NCBI GenBank assembly: GCA_040506895.1
Contig: JBEVVY010000001.1
Location: forward strand, 1,736,001 to 1,800,000
Origin: Sedimenticola_A sp040506895
GTDB taxonomy: Bacteria > Pseudomonadota > Gammaproteobacteria > Chromatiales > Chromatiaceae
Reading direction: 5' to 3'
DNA length: 64,000 bases
Shown here: one piece after another, positions 44,101-52,878 of the stretch
Layout: every line of letters starts with the position of its first letter
Numbering within the stretch: position 1 is the stretch's first letter
Made by a program: the position numbers and the translations under genes
Notes under the pieces: model-generated
What the model was told of the DNA's origin: nothing
What the model saw: the letters and a program-made list of their open reading frames with translations, nothing else
Databases searched by the model: none

Positions 44101-45159
44101 GTGGACCAGAACAAGCCAACCGAATCCGCCTCTCTCAGTTATCGCGATGCCGGTGTCGATATCGATGCGGGTAACGACCTGGTGGAGAGGATCAAGCCCA
44201 TCGTGAAAAGCACGTTCCGCCCCGGCGTAATGACCGGTCTCGGCGGCTTTGGCGCCCTGTTCGAACTGCCCCTGGACCGCTACAAGGAGCCGGTGCTGGT
44301 CTCCGGCACCGACGGTGTAGGCACCAAGCTGAAGCTGGCCCTGGAGCTGAACAAGCATGACACCATCGGTATCGACCTGGTGGCGATGTGCGCCAACGAC
44401 ATCATCGTGACCGGTGCCGAGCCGCTCTTCTTCCTGGACTACTACGCCACCGGACACCTGGACGTGGATGTCGCCACCGACGTGGTCAAGGGCATCGCCA
44501 AGGGGTGTGAACTCTCGGGCGCCGCCCTCACCGGCGGCGAAACCGCCGAGATGCCCGGCATGTACGGCGAAGGCGATTACGACCTGGCCGGCTTCTGCGT
44601 GGGCATCGCCGAGAAGAGCCGGATCATCGATCCCAGCCGCGTCAGGACAGGCGATGTACTGCTGGGCCTGGCCTCCTCCGGGCCCCACTCCAACGGCTAC
44701 TCGCTGATCAGAAAGGTGCTCGAGGTGAGCGGCGCCGATCTCGGCCAACCGATGGGAGACACCACCCTGGGCGAGGCGCTGCTGGCCCCCACCCGCATCT
44801 ACGTCAAATCCCTGCTGGCACTGCACGAGCAGGTCGATATCCACGCCCTCGCCCACATCACCGGCGGCGGCCTGCCCGAAAACCTGCCCCGCGTGCTGCC
44901 GGAAAACAGCAAGGCGGTGATCGACGGAAACGCCTGGCAAAGACCCGAGGTGTTCAACTGGTTGCAGCAGCAGGGCAACGTGGTGGAGTCCGAAATGCTG
45001 CGCACCTTCAACTGCGGTGTCGGCATGGTAGTCTGCGTGGCCGAGGCGGATGCCGCACGCGCCACGGCCCTGCTGGAAGCGAACGGCGAGACCGTCTGGC
45101 AGCTCGGCAGTATCGAGGCCGCCGAGGGCGCTCCCGTGGTGGAGGTCACCGGTCAATGA
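44101..45159 (+). CDS. purM: Phosphoribosylformylglycinamidine cyclo-ligase
   Basis: The 352-aa AIR synthetase of purine biosynthesis, which closes the imidazole ring using ATP. Signatures include GTDGVGTKLKLALELNKHDT, SGAALTGGETAEMPGMYGEG and HITGGGLPENLPRVLP. The start is GTG at 44101, preceded by GGAG in CCTGGAGTATTCA. The stop overlaps the purN start (ATGA). Length and motifs are normal. The purM-purN pair sits between DUF2066 and DUF3108 genes, a conserved gammaproteobacterial block. Confidence 0.97.
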   Translation: MDQNKPTESASLSYRDAGVDIDAGNDLVERIKPIVKSTFRPGVMTGLGGFGALFELPLDRYKEPVLVSGTDGVGTKLKLALELNKHDTIGIDLVAMCANDIIVTGAEPLFFLDYYATGHLDVDVATDVVKGIAKGCELSGAALTGGETAEMPGMYGEGDYDLAGFCVGIAEKSRIIDPSRVRTGDVLLGLASSGPHSNGYSLIRKVLEVSGADLGQPMGDTTLGEALLAPTRIYVKSLLALHEQVDIHALAHITGGGLPENLPRVLPENSKAVIDGNAWQRPEVFNWLQQQGNVVESEMLRTFNCGVGMVVCVAEADAARATALLEANGETVWQLGSIEAAEGAPVVEVTGQ

Positions 45160-45824
45160 GCAACCGGCAGAAGCTGCCCCTGGTAGTACTGATATCGGGC
45201 AGCGGAAGCAATCTGCAGGCGATTATCGATGGTGCCGCCGGTGACCTGCCGGTAGAGATCCGGGCAGTCGTCAGCAACCGGGAAACCGCCTACGGGCTGG
45301 AGCGTGCCAGGCAGGCCGGTATCCAGACCCGCGTGCTGGACCACAAGGAGTTCCCCGACCGGGAGAGCTACGACCAGGCGCTCGGCGACCTGATCGAAAC
45401 ATTCGAACCGGGACTTGTGATCCTGGCCGGCTTCATGCGCATCCTCTCTCCTGAGTTCGTAACACGATTCCACGGCAGGATGTTCAACATCCACCCCTCC
45501 CTGCTGCCGAAATACCGTGGACTGCATACCCACAGGCGTGCCCTGGAGGCGAACGACGAAATCCACGGCGCCAGTGTTCATTTCGTTACCGAGGAGCTCG
45601 ACGGCGGCCCGCTGGTGCTGCAGGTCAGGGTTCCCGTGGAGAAGAACGACACCGAGGAGTCCCTTGCAGCCCGGGTACTGAGCCAGGAGCACGTCATCTA
45701 CCCCACCGCCATACGCTGGTTTGCAGAAGGTCGCCTGAAGATGGATGGCAACCGGGTGGTAAAGGATGGCATGGCACTCAACGACCCGGTCACCATGAAC
45801 TACCAGCAGAGCCCGCCGGCATGA
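45156..45824 (+). CDS. purN: Phosphoribosylglycinamide formyltransferase (folate-dependent)
   Basis: A 222-aa GAR transformylase that adds a formyl group from 10-formyl-THF in step 3 of purine synthesis. The GAR-binding loop is LISGSGSNLQAIIDGA, and the catalytic residues appear in GRMFNIHPSLLPKYRGLHTH (Asn and His) and in EELDGGPLVLQ (Asp). It overlaps purM by 4 bases and the DUF3108 gene by 4 bases, so the three are translated together. Confidence 0.97.
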   Translation: MSNRQKLPLVVLISGSGSNLQAIIDGAAGDLPVEIRAVVSNRETAYGLERARQAGIQTRVLDHKEFPDRESYDQALGDLIETFEPGLVILAGFMRILSPEFVTRFHGRMFNIHPSLLPKYRGLHTHRRALEANDEIHGASVHFVTEELDGGPLVLQVRVPVEKNDTEESLAARVLSQEHVIYPTAIRWFAEGRLKMDGNRVVKDGMALNDPVTMNYQQSPPA

Positions 45825-46549
45825 ATGCCACCCGGCAGAGGATCAGCCCGCTCATTGCAGGCCTGATGCTGCTGCTCTCCACCCCCCTTTCAGCCAGTCC
45901 GGATATGGTGCTGACCCCGTTCAGCGCCGAATACAGCCTGAACCGTAACGACACCACTCTTGGCAAGGTGCTCATCACACTGGAGCTGACCCCCGGCGGG
46001 GATTATCGCTACCGGGCCTACACCGTCACCAGTGGTCTTATTTCCCTGTTCCGGGACGACCAGATAACCGAACAGAGCCAGGGCGTGGTCAAGAATGGAA
46101 GTGTCAGGCCGGATAATTACCTCTACCACCACCGGCGCAATAAAAATCCGCGCAAGGTGACTGTCGATTTCAACTGGCGGACCGGCAGGGTGACCAATCA
46201 CAGCGGCGAGAACAGGTGGAGCATGAGAGTGCCCCCGGGCACCCAGGACAAATTCAGCACCCAGTTGGCCCTGATGATGGCCGTAGGCAGGGGGGAACGG
46301 GATATCGCCTTCAAGGTGGCCGATGGTGGCATGCTGAAGAACTACCGCTTCTCGACCAACGGCAGTGAGCGGGTCACCACGGGCAACGGTTCTGTCAACT
46401 CGGTTCGGGTGGAACGCGTAAAGGAGGACCGCCCTTCCGATTCCACCCTCTGGCTCTCGCCCGAGCTCAACTACCTGCCGGTGAAGATCAGCAAGCAGAA
46501 GAGTGATGAACAGGTGATCATGCTGCTTCGATCCGTCACCTGGAACTGA
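45821..46549 (+). CDS. DUF3108 exported protein
   Basis: A 242-aa exported protein of the DUF3108 family, following purN by a 4-base overlap in many gammaproteobacteria. The signal peptide is PLIAGLMLLLSTPLSAS. The mature part begins with FSAEYSLNRNDTTLGKVLIT and has the family patterns FRDDQITEQSQG, KNPRKVTVDFNW and WLSPELNYLPVKISKQKSDE. The function is unknown; the fold is predicted all-beta. Overlap with purN is a fixed arrangement, so it is probably co-translated without a shared biochemical role. Confidence 0.92.
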   Translation: MNATRQRISPLIAGLMLLLSTPLSASPDMVLTPFSAEYSLNRNDTTLGKVLITLELTPGGDYRYRAYTVTSGLISLFRDDQITEQSQGVVKNGSVRPDNYLYHHRRNKNPRKVTVDFNWRTGRVTNHSGENRWSMRVPPGTQDKFSTQLALMMAVGRGERDIAFKVADGGMLKNYRFSTNGSERVTTGNGSVNSVRVERVKEDRPSDSTLWLSPELNYLPVKISKQKSDEQVIMLLRSVTWN

Positions 46550-46553
46550 ACAA

Positions 46554-47078
46554 TCAATCCATCGTATTCAGGCAGCGACTCATCACCTTCTTGAAGAAAC
46601 CGCCCGGGGAGACGGTGACCTGGGCATTCTCGGTATTGATCTCGTCCAGCTCGTAGGTGGTGAACTCGACCCCGGCCTCCCTGTACATCTGCATGGAGAG
46701 CTCGAGATCATCTGCCCAGCGGGAGAGAAAGTCATCGCTTGGCGCTATGGAGACGATTCTCGCCACCTCTTCCTGGATCAGCTTGGACGCGCAACGCGGA
46801 CAGGGCGGATGGGTGACATAGACCGTGCAGTCGGTGAGATCACGCTTGGCGAAGATCATGGCGTTCTCTTCTGCGTGAATGGTGAGATTCAGCTTGGTGT
46901 TCCTGTCCTCCAGGCGATCGGGGGCATCCACCACGCCGGCGGCGAAACCGTTGTAGCCCAGGGAGACGATACGGTTGCCGTCGGTAATGACCGCACCCAC
47001 CTGGGATGAGGGGTCCTTGCTCCAGGCCGAAATGTGGGCGGCCAGCCCCAGAAATCGCGTATCCCACTTGCCACTCAT
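46554..47078 (-). CDS. dCMP/cytidine deaminase-family zinc deaminase
   Basis: A 174-aa zinc deaminase of the dCMP deaminase (ComEB-like) group. The zinc ligand and proton shuttle are in LTIHAEENAMIFAK, and the two Cys ligands are in THPPCPRCASKL. It starts MSGKWDTRFLGLAAHISAWS with SSQVGAVITDGNRIVSLGYN as the substrate-region strand. It is expected to deaminate dCMP to dUMP, though RNA/DNA-deaminase relatives share this pattern. It converges with the DUF3108 gene with a 4-base gap. Confidence 0.9.
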   Translation of the reverse strand: MSGKWDTRFLGLAAHISAWSKDPSSQVGAVITDGNRIVSLGYNGFAAGVVDAPDRLEDRNTKLNLTIHAEENAMIFAKRDLTDCTVYVTHPPCPRCASKLIQEEVARIVSIAPSDDFLSRWADDLELSMQMYREAGVEFTTYELDEINTENAQVTVSPGGFFKKVMSRCLNTMD

Positions 47079-47431
47079 CGAATCGATCCCATCAGCTAAA
47101 GTTCAGGTTCACGGCATGGTACAGGCGATCCCTGCCAAATTCATCTACTGCAGCAACGATCCACACCAACAAAACATTCGCCATACCGTATAAATTCCAT
47201 GGTTTTATGAGTCGTTGCATTCCCGAAAATAGCTTTCTCACCAACTGTTTAGAGTTATACTTTGGAGATTGCGGTGTCTATTCCAGGATGAAAATCACTA
47301 TAAACAAGAGACCGTCACCGCAAGTGGCCCTGCCACCTACCCGATAACAACCCGTCTCTTTCTTGCAGTAGAAGTACCGATAACCCTGATCCGTGGCCAC
47401 TCCGGTGATCACTCAGTAAGGAGGCTGTTCT
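47079..47431. other. Divergent intergenic region, no gene recognised
   Basis: 353 bases between the deaminase start and the CBS-protein gene. Base composition dips around 47150-47300, and a purine-rich GTAAGGAGGC at 47417-47426 supplies the ribosome-binding site for the CBS gene at 47432. I see no RNA gene, repeat or terminator in it. Confidence 0.6.
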
Positions 47432-47956
47432 TTGTCTGCTGAATTGTTCATGTCATCCAACCCGATCACGCTGAAGTCCGATGCGAAAGTGTCGGAAGCC
47501 CTGCAGCTGATGTGCAATCACCGCATTCACAACATTCCGATCATGGACCCGGATGGACGCTTCATCGGCCTGTTCGGGCTGCGCAACCTGTTGCGCGCCC
47601 TGCTGCCCAAGGCCGCCACCCTCTCCCCCGCCCTGGCCAACCTCGATTTCCTGGCCGACAACCTGCAGGAGGTTGTCGAGTGCCTTGAACAGGTCATTGA
47701 TCATCCTGTCGAAGAGTACCTGGTGAGGGACAACATCACCGTCTGCCGGGCGGACGCCCCCATCATGGAGGTGATCCGTGAACTCTACGAGGCCCCGTCG
47801 AGCCTTCCCGTGGTGCTGGTGGAAGGCGATGACTACCGCCTGGTCGGCATGATCTCCAACTGGGACATCCTGTCAAAACTGGCCAGACAGCTGTTCAAGG
47901 ATGACGACCGCTTCAAAGGGGACTGCCTGTTCAGAAGGGGAGACCGGGAGGCGTGA
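47432..47956 (+). CDS. CBS-domain protein next to ion transporter
   Basis: A 174-aa protein with paired CBS motifs, starting MSAELFMSSNPITLKSDAKV and then LMCNHRIHNIPIMDPDGRFI with GLFGLRNLLRAL. The second motif is VEEYLVRDNITVCRADAPIM with YRLVGMISNWDILSKL. CBS pairs bind adenosyl ligands and regulate partner transporters or enzymes. It overlaps the transporter gene by 4 bases (ATGA) and has a second CBS-type protein at the other end, so it is very likely a regulatory partner. The start TTG at 47432 has a strong GGAGG upstream. Confidence 0.9.
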   Translation: MSAELFMSSNPITLKSDAKVSEALQLMCNHRIHNIPIMDPDGRFIGLFGLRNLLRALLPKAATLSPALANLDFLADNLQEVVECLEQVIDHPVEEYLVRDNITVCRADAPIMEVIRELYEAPSSLPVVLVEGDDYRLVGMISNWDILSKLARQLFKDDDRFKGDCLFRRGDREA

Positions 47957-49302
47957 TGGATACAGCGACAGCGGTACCTTCAGGCATCATCTTCGGCTGG
48001 GACCCCTTCTGGGTCTCCGGCATCCTGTTCGTGACCACCTACCTGGTGATCGTTACGGAGCGGGTCAACCGCGCGATTGTCGCCCTTCTGGGCGGCACAC
48101 TCATGATCCTCACCGGGGTGCTCAACCAGTACGCCGCCCTGCAGGGGGAAGATCTCAACACCCTGGGACTGCTCACCGGCATGATGGTGATCGTGGCCAT
48201 CACCCGCCGTTCCGGCGTCTTTCAGTTCGTCGCCATCTGGTCGGCGAAGAAAGTCCGTGCCGAGCCCTGGGGAATCATGCTGATGCTGTCGCTGTTCACC
48301 GCCCTCTTCTCGGCCCTGCTCGACAACGTGACCACCGTGCTGCTGATCGCACCGGTCACCCTGCTGATATGCCAGGAGCTGAAGGTCCCACCCTACCCCT
48401 ACCTGTTTGCCGAGATCCTTTCGTCCAACATCGGTGGCGCGGAAACCCTGATCGGCGATCCGCCCAACATCATGATCGGCTCGGCGGTGCATCTCTCGTT
48501 CAACGATTTCCTGCTCAACCTGGCTCCCATCGTCCCGGTCATCATGCTGATCACCCTGGCCATCATCTGGGTGGTGTGGGGCAGAAAACTGCAGACCGAT
48601 GAAGAGTCGAAACAGCGGGTGATGGGATTCAACGAAAACAGCGCCATCACCGACATCCGGTTGCTGAAACAGTCTCTGTTCGTGCTCGCCCTGGTGATCC
48701 TGGGCTTCACCCTCGCCCACCAGTTGCACCTGGAACCTGCAACCATCGCCATCTTCGGTGCGGCGTTTCTGCTACTGATCACCAACCTGTTCAAATCGGC
48801 GGAGTCCCAGTCCAAGAATGTGCACGCCTCGTTTGCCGAGGTGGAGTGGGTCACCATCTTCTTCTTCGTTGGCCTGTTCATCCTGGTACACGGCATTGAG
48901 CAGGTCGGCATGCTCGATATCTTCGCCAAGGCGATCTCCGATCTGACCGGCGGAGACCTGGTCTACACCGCGATGACCATTCTCTGGGGCTCGGCGATAT
49001 TCTCCACCCTGGTGGACAACATCCCCTTCGTCGCCACCATGATCCCGGTGATCAAGAACATGGCCCCGGTATTCGGTGGCGCAGACCAGCTGGAGCCCCT
49101 CTGGTGGTCCCTGGCACTGGGTGCCTGCCTGGGCGGCAACGGCTCGCTGATCGGCGCCAGTGCCAACCTCATCGTGGCGGGTTACGCAGAGCGGGCCGGT
49201 TTCCCGATCCGTTTCCTGCCATTCATGCTGATGGCCTTCCCTATGATGCTGATCAGTATTATGGTCTCCAGCGTATACATCTATTTCCGGTACCTTGTAT
49301 GA
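47953..49302 (+). CDS. ArsB/NhaD-family ion transporter
   Basis: A 449-aa polytopic membrane protein of the ion transporter superfamily that includes NhaD sodium/proton antiporters and ArsB. About 11-12 hydrophobic segments are seen. Conserved re-entrant elements are FSALLDNVTTVLLIAPVTLL, SSNIGGAETLIGDPPNIMIG and, in the second half, FSTLVDNIPFVATMIPVIKN and GACLGGNGSLIGASANLIVA. The likely role is sodium/proton exchange; anion export is possible. It overlaps the upstream CBS protein by 4 bases and is followed by a second CBS-like protein, so a regulated transport unit is clear. Confidence 0.92.
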   Translation: MMDTATAVPSGIIFGWDPFWVSGILFVTTYLVIVTERVNRAIVALLGGTLMILTGVLNQYAALQGEDLNTLGLLTGMMVIVAITRRSGVFQFVAIWSAKKVRAEPWGIMLMLSLFTALFSALLDNVTTVLLIAPVTLLICQELKVPPYPYLFAEILSSNIGGAETLIGDPPNIMIGSAVHLSFNDFLLNLAPIVPVIMLITLAIIWVVWGRKLQTDEESKQRVMGFNENSAITDIRLLKQSLFVLALVILGFTLAHQLHLEPATIAIFGAAFLLLITNLFKSAESQSKNVHASFAEVEWVTIFFFVGLFILVHGIEQVGMLDIFAKAISDLTGGDLVYTAMTILWGSAIFSTLVDNIPFVATMIPVIKNMAPVFGGADQLEPLWWSLALGACLGGNGSLIGASANLIVAGYAERAGFPIRFLPFMLMAFPMMLISIMVSSVYIYFRYLV

Positions 49303-49318
49303 CGGATGGAGTCCGCGG

Positions 49319-49774
49319 ATGCAGCTGAATGAAATATTGATACCCTCCGGCGTGGTCACTGACGGCATGAAAGTGAGAGATGCCTTCAGGCTCTGCCTGG
49401 AAGCCAACGTACCAGCCGTTCCCTATATCGACAGCAGTGGCAGACCCGCCGGCTTCATCAGCTACGATGGCGTGATGCACCGGGGCTGCCTGCCCAACTA
49501 CATCGTCGACATGGCGACGGTACTGGGCAACCAGCTGAGCTGCGTGAACGACGCCGAGGCGAAGATCAGGGAGGTGCTGGATAGCCCGGCTACCGAATAT
49601 ATCAACACCCCCCTGCGCACGCTCAGTTCAGATTCACTGCTGATCAAGGGACTGGCGATACTGGAAAAATTCAGTTCAAGCTACCTCTTCGTGTTCGACG
49701 GCGAGGTATACCGCGGCGTGGTCACCTCCCAGGCCATTGCCCACCACATGCTGCAGATCGACGGGGAGAATTGA
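49319..49774 (+). CDS. Second CBS-like regulatory protein of the transporter operon
   Basis: A 151-aa protein, 16 bases after the transporter, with an ATG at 49319 and GGAGT upstream. It has CBS-type patterns: MQLNEILIPSGVVTDGMKVR, ANVPAVPYIDSSGRPAGFIS and ATEYINTPLRTLSSDSLLIK with SSSYLFVFDGEVYRGVVTSQ. It is divergent in sequence from the first CBS protein. Together the two flank the transporter, and both probably sense an adenine nucleotide or similar ligand (family knowledge). Confidence 0.75.
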   Translation: MQLNEILIPSGVVTDGMKVRDAFRLCLEANVPAVPYIDSSGRPAGFISYDGVMHRGCLPNYIVDMATVLGNQLSCVNDAEAKIREVLDSPATEYINTPLRTLSSDSLLIKGLAILEKFSSSYLFVFDGEVYRGVVTSQAIAHHMLQIDGEN

Positions 49775-49840
49775 CACATCTCCACAGACACAGACATCAG
49801 GGCCCCGCTGTATCGGCCCTTTGGCATATAAAGACAAAGG

Positions 49841-50803
49841 ATGTATACAGTGGCTTTCCAACTTGGCGAAAAACTTTCCAATCTCTTCAATGCCCTGCAT
49901 ACCGGCAGTTTGACTGCCGATTCGGAAGGCATTCATCCCGATATTATCGAGTGCGCTCTCGACCGGGTCATCGAAGGCACCGACGCGAAGATCCGACTGG
50001 TGCCCGCCTACAAACGGAAGCTCTGGCGCGCCATAGAGTCCTCGGTGTCGTACGCCGACCAGCTGGTGGATCACCTCCCCGAGGCGATCTACATCGACAA
50101 GAACAGCTTCTCATCCAACCCCTACATCAACGCCTTCTTCGTCAATCCCCAGGATATGCTGCAGGCGGTGGTCCACAGCTCGGAGCTGAAAGAGTTTTTC
50201 AGCGAACCTGAAAACCGGAACCTGGATGAGTGCCACGCCTTCCTCTGCATGCAGAAGATCGAGAAGAGCATCCTGGGCAGTGAACTGGTGGGTGAGCAGG
50301 TGGTCAGGGATGTCCCCCAGACATCGGTCTCTTTTACCGACCACCGGCTCTACTCCCCCGCCACCACCGAGGAGCAGATCCGCCTCGATATGAGATGCTG
50401 CTTCTTCGAGGGTCTGATCACCAATGCACTGGCAGAGATCATGGAGTGCAGGGGGCAAAGGAATCATCTCGAAGCCCAGCACCGGAGACTGATGGTAAAA
50501 GCGAGAAACCATCCGGACGAGGCACTGCGTAAAGAGCTGGCAGAGACCGAGCGGCAGCTCGCTGAACTCGGCTACGTAACCCCACAGGTCTGCCTGGAGA
50601 AGGTACTGGATGTGTTCAGCAGGCCGGAGCGTTTCATCAAACTGCAGCAGATCTCGATGGCGATCGACAAGGTCGGCATCAAGGTGGAAAGCGACTCGGA
50701 CCGCCCCTCCAATCAGTTGGAGCTGACCGAGGTGACCATCAACTCCCGCATTCCAAGGATCGTGGTACTGACCCGTATCAAGCGCGAGGACTGGCTGCAC
50801 TGA
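49841..50803 (+). CDS. Conserved-looking soluble protein, unknown (320 aa)
   Basis: No family is recognised. A 320-aa helical cytoplasmic protein with no signal or membrane segment. Recognisable stretches are LFNALHTGSLTADSEGIHPD, VHSSELKEFFSEPENRNLDE, a Cys-containing CFFEGLITNALAEIMECRGQ and a coiled-coil-like HHR/ELAETERQLAELGYVTPQV region. It starts 66 bases after the second CBS gene on the same strand and so may belong to the transporter operon. A regulatory or structural role is only a guess. Confidence 0.75.
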   Translation: MYTVAFQLGEKLSNLFNALHTGSLTADSEGIHPDIIECALDRVIEGTDAKIRLVPAYKRKLWRAIESSVSYADQLVDHLPEAIYIDKNSFSSNPYINAFFVNPQDMLQAVVHSSELKEFFSEPENRNLDECHAFLCMQKIEKSILGSELVGEQVVRDVPQTSVSFTDHRLYSPATTEEQIRLDMRCCFFEGLITNALAEIMECRGQRNHLEAQHRRLMVKARNHPDEALRKELAETERQLAELGYVTPQVCLEKVLDVFSRPERFIKLQQISMAIDKVGIKVESDSDRPSNQLELTEVTINSRIPRIVVLTRIKREDWLH

Positions 50804-50973
50804 GATGCCAGTCACCCACCCCGGGGATCCTTGGGACAGAACAGAAGCCCCGGCCGTCTGCCATCACCTGAGATAGCGACCGCATCGCGTCGAAAGCCGA
50901 TGAGATGTCACTTTAGATCCGCCTGCAGAGCAGGTACGATCTGGCAAACCGTCACCATCAGAAAGAGGAAAAA

Positions 50974-51414
50974 ATGAAACGTTTTGGAATACTCGGTTTG
51001 ATCTTCTGTGTCTTCCCGCTGTCCACCGCCATGGCCGACAGCGAAGGGGATGAGATCTATCTCTATCGCTCGAACGTGATGGAGATGTCGTCCGGCCATC
51101 TCAAGGCCCTGAAGGGCTACGTGGACGGCAAGCTGGCGATAAAAAACCATGTCCCAGGCCATGTGGATGCCCTGCTGGCCCTCAACGGCATGTACCAGGA
51201 CCTGTTCCCGGCGGGCCCACAGCACCCCGAGTCCGAGGCCCTGAATTCGATCTGGAGCGACCCGAGAGGTTTTCAATATGCCATCGAGAACAATCGCCGG
51301 AAGATCATGGCCCTGCAACAGGTCGACCCCGGGGATGTCGATACGCTGAGACGGGCCGTCAACGCGGTTCGCATGAGTTGTGGCGATTGCCACTCCTATT
51401 TCAGGGAGCGCTGA
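50974..51414 (+). CDS. Cytochrome c' family protein
   Basis: A 146-aa exported c-type cytochrome of the class II (cytochrome c') type. The signal peptide is LIFCVFPLSTAMA. A single heme-binding CxxCH sits at the extreme C-terminus (SCGDCHSYFRER), as in cytochrome c', and the preceding sequence is four-helix-bundle-like. Cytochrome c' proteins bind NO or act in electron transfer in sulfur and nitrogen oxidisers. A good AGAGGAAAAA ribosome-binding site precedes the ATG. It is followed by a strong bidirectional terminator. Confidence 0.85.
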   Translation: MKRFGILGLIFCVFPLSTAMADSEGDEIYLYRSNVMEMSSGHLKALKGYVDGKLAIKNHVPGHVDALLALNGMYQDLFPAGPQHPESEALNSIWSDPRGFQYAIENNRRKIMALQQVDPGDVDTLRRAVNAVRMSCGDCHSYFRER

Positions 51415-51474
51415 AACCTGCCCTGGCAGGATAAGGAGATCCTGTACCAGCCAAACAGTAGTGGACCAGAAACG

Positions 51475-51502
51475 AAAAAGCCCGCATCGCTGCGGGCTTT
51501 TT
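51475..51502. terminator. Bidirectional Rho-independent terminator
   Basis: AAAAAGCCCGCA (51475-51486) pairs perfectly with TGCGGGCTTTTT (51491-51502) around a 4-base loop. The A-run and T-run flank the stem on both sides, so it ends both the cytochrome c' gene and the convergent apbC gene. Confidence 0.93.
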
Positions 51503-51524
51503 CACTGATGGCGCCTGTCGGCGA

Positions 51525-52616
51525 TCAGTTGTTCTGGATCACGATATTGGGGAACTTGGCCGCGTAGCTCTTACCCTGCAGGGCCAGCTTGGCCGCGGTC
51601 TTGCGGGCGATCTCGCGATAGATCTGGGAGATGCGCGCATCGGGCTCCGCCACCACGGTGGGCTTGCCGCCGTCGGTCTCCTCGCGGATACGGATATCCA
51701 GGGGCAGCGCACCCAGAAAGTTCACACCGTACTGTTCGGCCATGCGGACACCGCCGCCTTCACCGAAGATATGCTCCTCGTGGTTGCACTTGGAGCAGAT
51801 ATGGATGCTCATGTTCTCGACGATACCCAGTACCGGCACCTCGACCTTCTCGAACATCTTGAAGCCTTTGCGGGCATCCAGCAGGGCGATGTCCTGGGGA
51901 GTGGTCACAACAACGGCACCTGAGACGGGCACCTTCTGTGCCAGGGTCAGCTGGGTGTCACCGGTGCCCGGGGGCAGGTCGATGACCAGGTAGTCCAGGC
52001 TGTCCCAGTTGGTGTCATTGAGCAACTGTTCCAGGGCCTGGGTGACCATCGGGCCACGCCAGATCATGGGGGTCTCTTCATCGACCAGGAAGCCGATGGA
52101 CATCGCCTGCAGGCCGTAGTTCTCCATCGGCTCCAGGGTCTTGCCGTCCTTCGACTCGGGCTGACCGGACACGCCCAGCATGCGGGGCTGGGAGGGACCG
52201 TAGATATCGGCGTCCAGCACACCCACCTTGGCGCCCTCGGCGGCCAGGGCCAGGGCCAGGTTGACCGCAGTGGTGGATTTGCCCACACCACCCTTGCCTG
52301 AGGCAACGGCGATGATGTTCTTGACGTTGTCGATGGGCTTGAGGGACTTCTGAACCGAGTGGGCAACCACTTTCCAGGTGACGTCCACATCCGCGGAGGA
52401 GACGCCATCGACGCCTTCCACCAGGGCTTTCACGGCAGCGGCGAGCTCATCCTTCACGCCCTCGCAGGGGAAACCCAGCTCAACGCTCACCTTAACGTTG
52501 CCGCCGTCGATATCGACGCCTTTGACACAGTTGGCGCTCACCAGGTCTTTCTCCAGGTGGGGCTCGTTGTAGCCCTTGATCGCCTCTTCAATCAGCTCTT
52601 TTGTCAGTTCAGCCAT
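51525..52616 (-). CDS. apbC: Iron-sulfur cluster carrier ApbC/Mrp
   Basis: A 363-aa Mrp/Nbp35-type P-loop protein that carries Fe-S clusters to apoproteins. An N-terminal DUF59-like domain (about 1-85: LGFPCEGVKDELAAAVKALV) precedes a deviant Walker A (ASGKGGVGKSTTAVNLALAL). The cluster-binding CxxC is in HICSKCNHEEHIFGEGGG. The complete domain set matches ApbC. It is divergent from metG with a 262-base gap, a standard gammaproteobacterial arrangement. Confidence 0.96.
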   Translation of the reverse strand: MAELTKELIEEAIKGYNEPHLEKDLVSANCVKGVDIDGGNVKVSVELGFPCEGVKDELAAAVKALVEGVDGVSSADVDVTWKVVAHSVQKSLKPIDNVKNIIAVASGKGGVGKSTTAVNLALALAAEGAKVGVLDADIYGPSQPRMLGVSGQPESKDGKTLEPMENYGLQAMSIGFLVDEETPMIWRGPMVTQALEQLLNDTNWDSLDYLVIDLPPGTGDTQLTLAQKVPVSGAVVVTTPQDIALLDARKGFKMFEKVEVPVLGIVENMSIHICSKCNHEEHIFGEGGGVRMAEQYGVNFLGALPLDIRIREETDGGKPTVVAEPDARISQIYREIARKTAAKLALQGKSYAAKFPNIVIQNN

Positions 52617-52878
52617 TATGGTCTCCTGCCAACAAGGCCCTTTACTCAGGTGCCTTACGGAAATTTGCTATGGGTAATGGCGGCGCATTCTACACCAAAA
52701 GGGGCGTCATTTACCAACCATTTTACTCGGTTTTTTATCACTCCACCCAGGATACCTGAAAAAGCCCGGGTTTAATCTGCCAGATAGTCAGTCACATCGG
52801 GTCATTACTGTGCGATAATGATCAGCTTTACCGAACTTCGCACCAGAATTTCTTAACAACCTGATCAGCCTGAGAATA

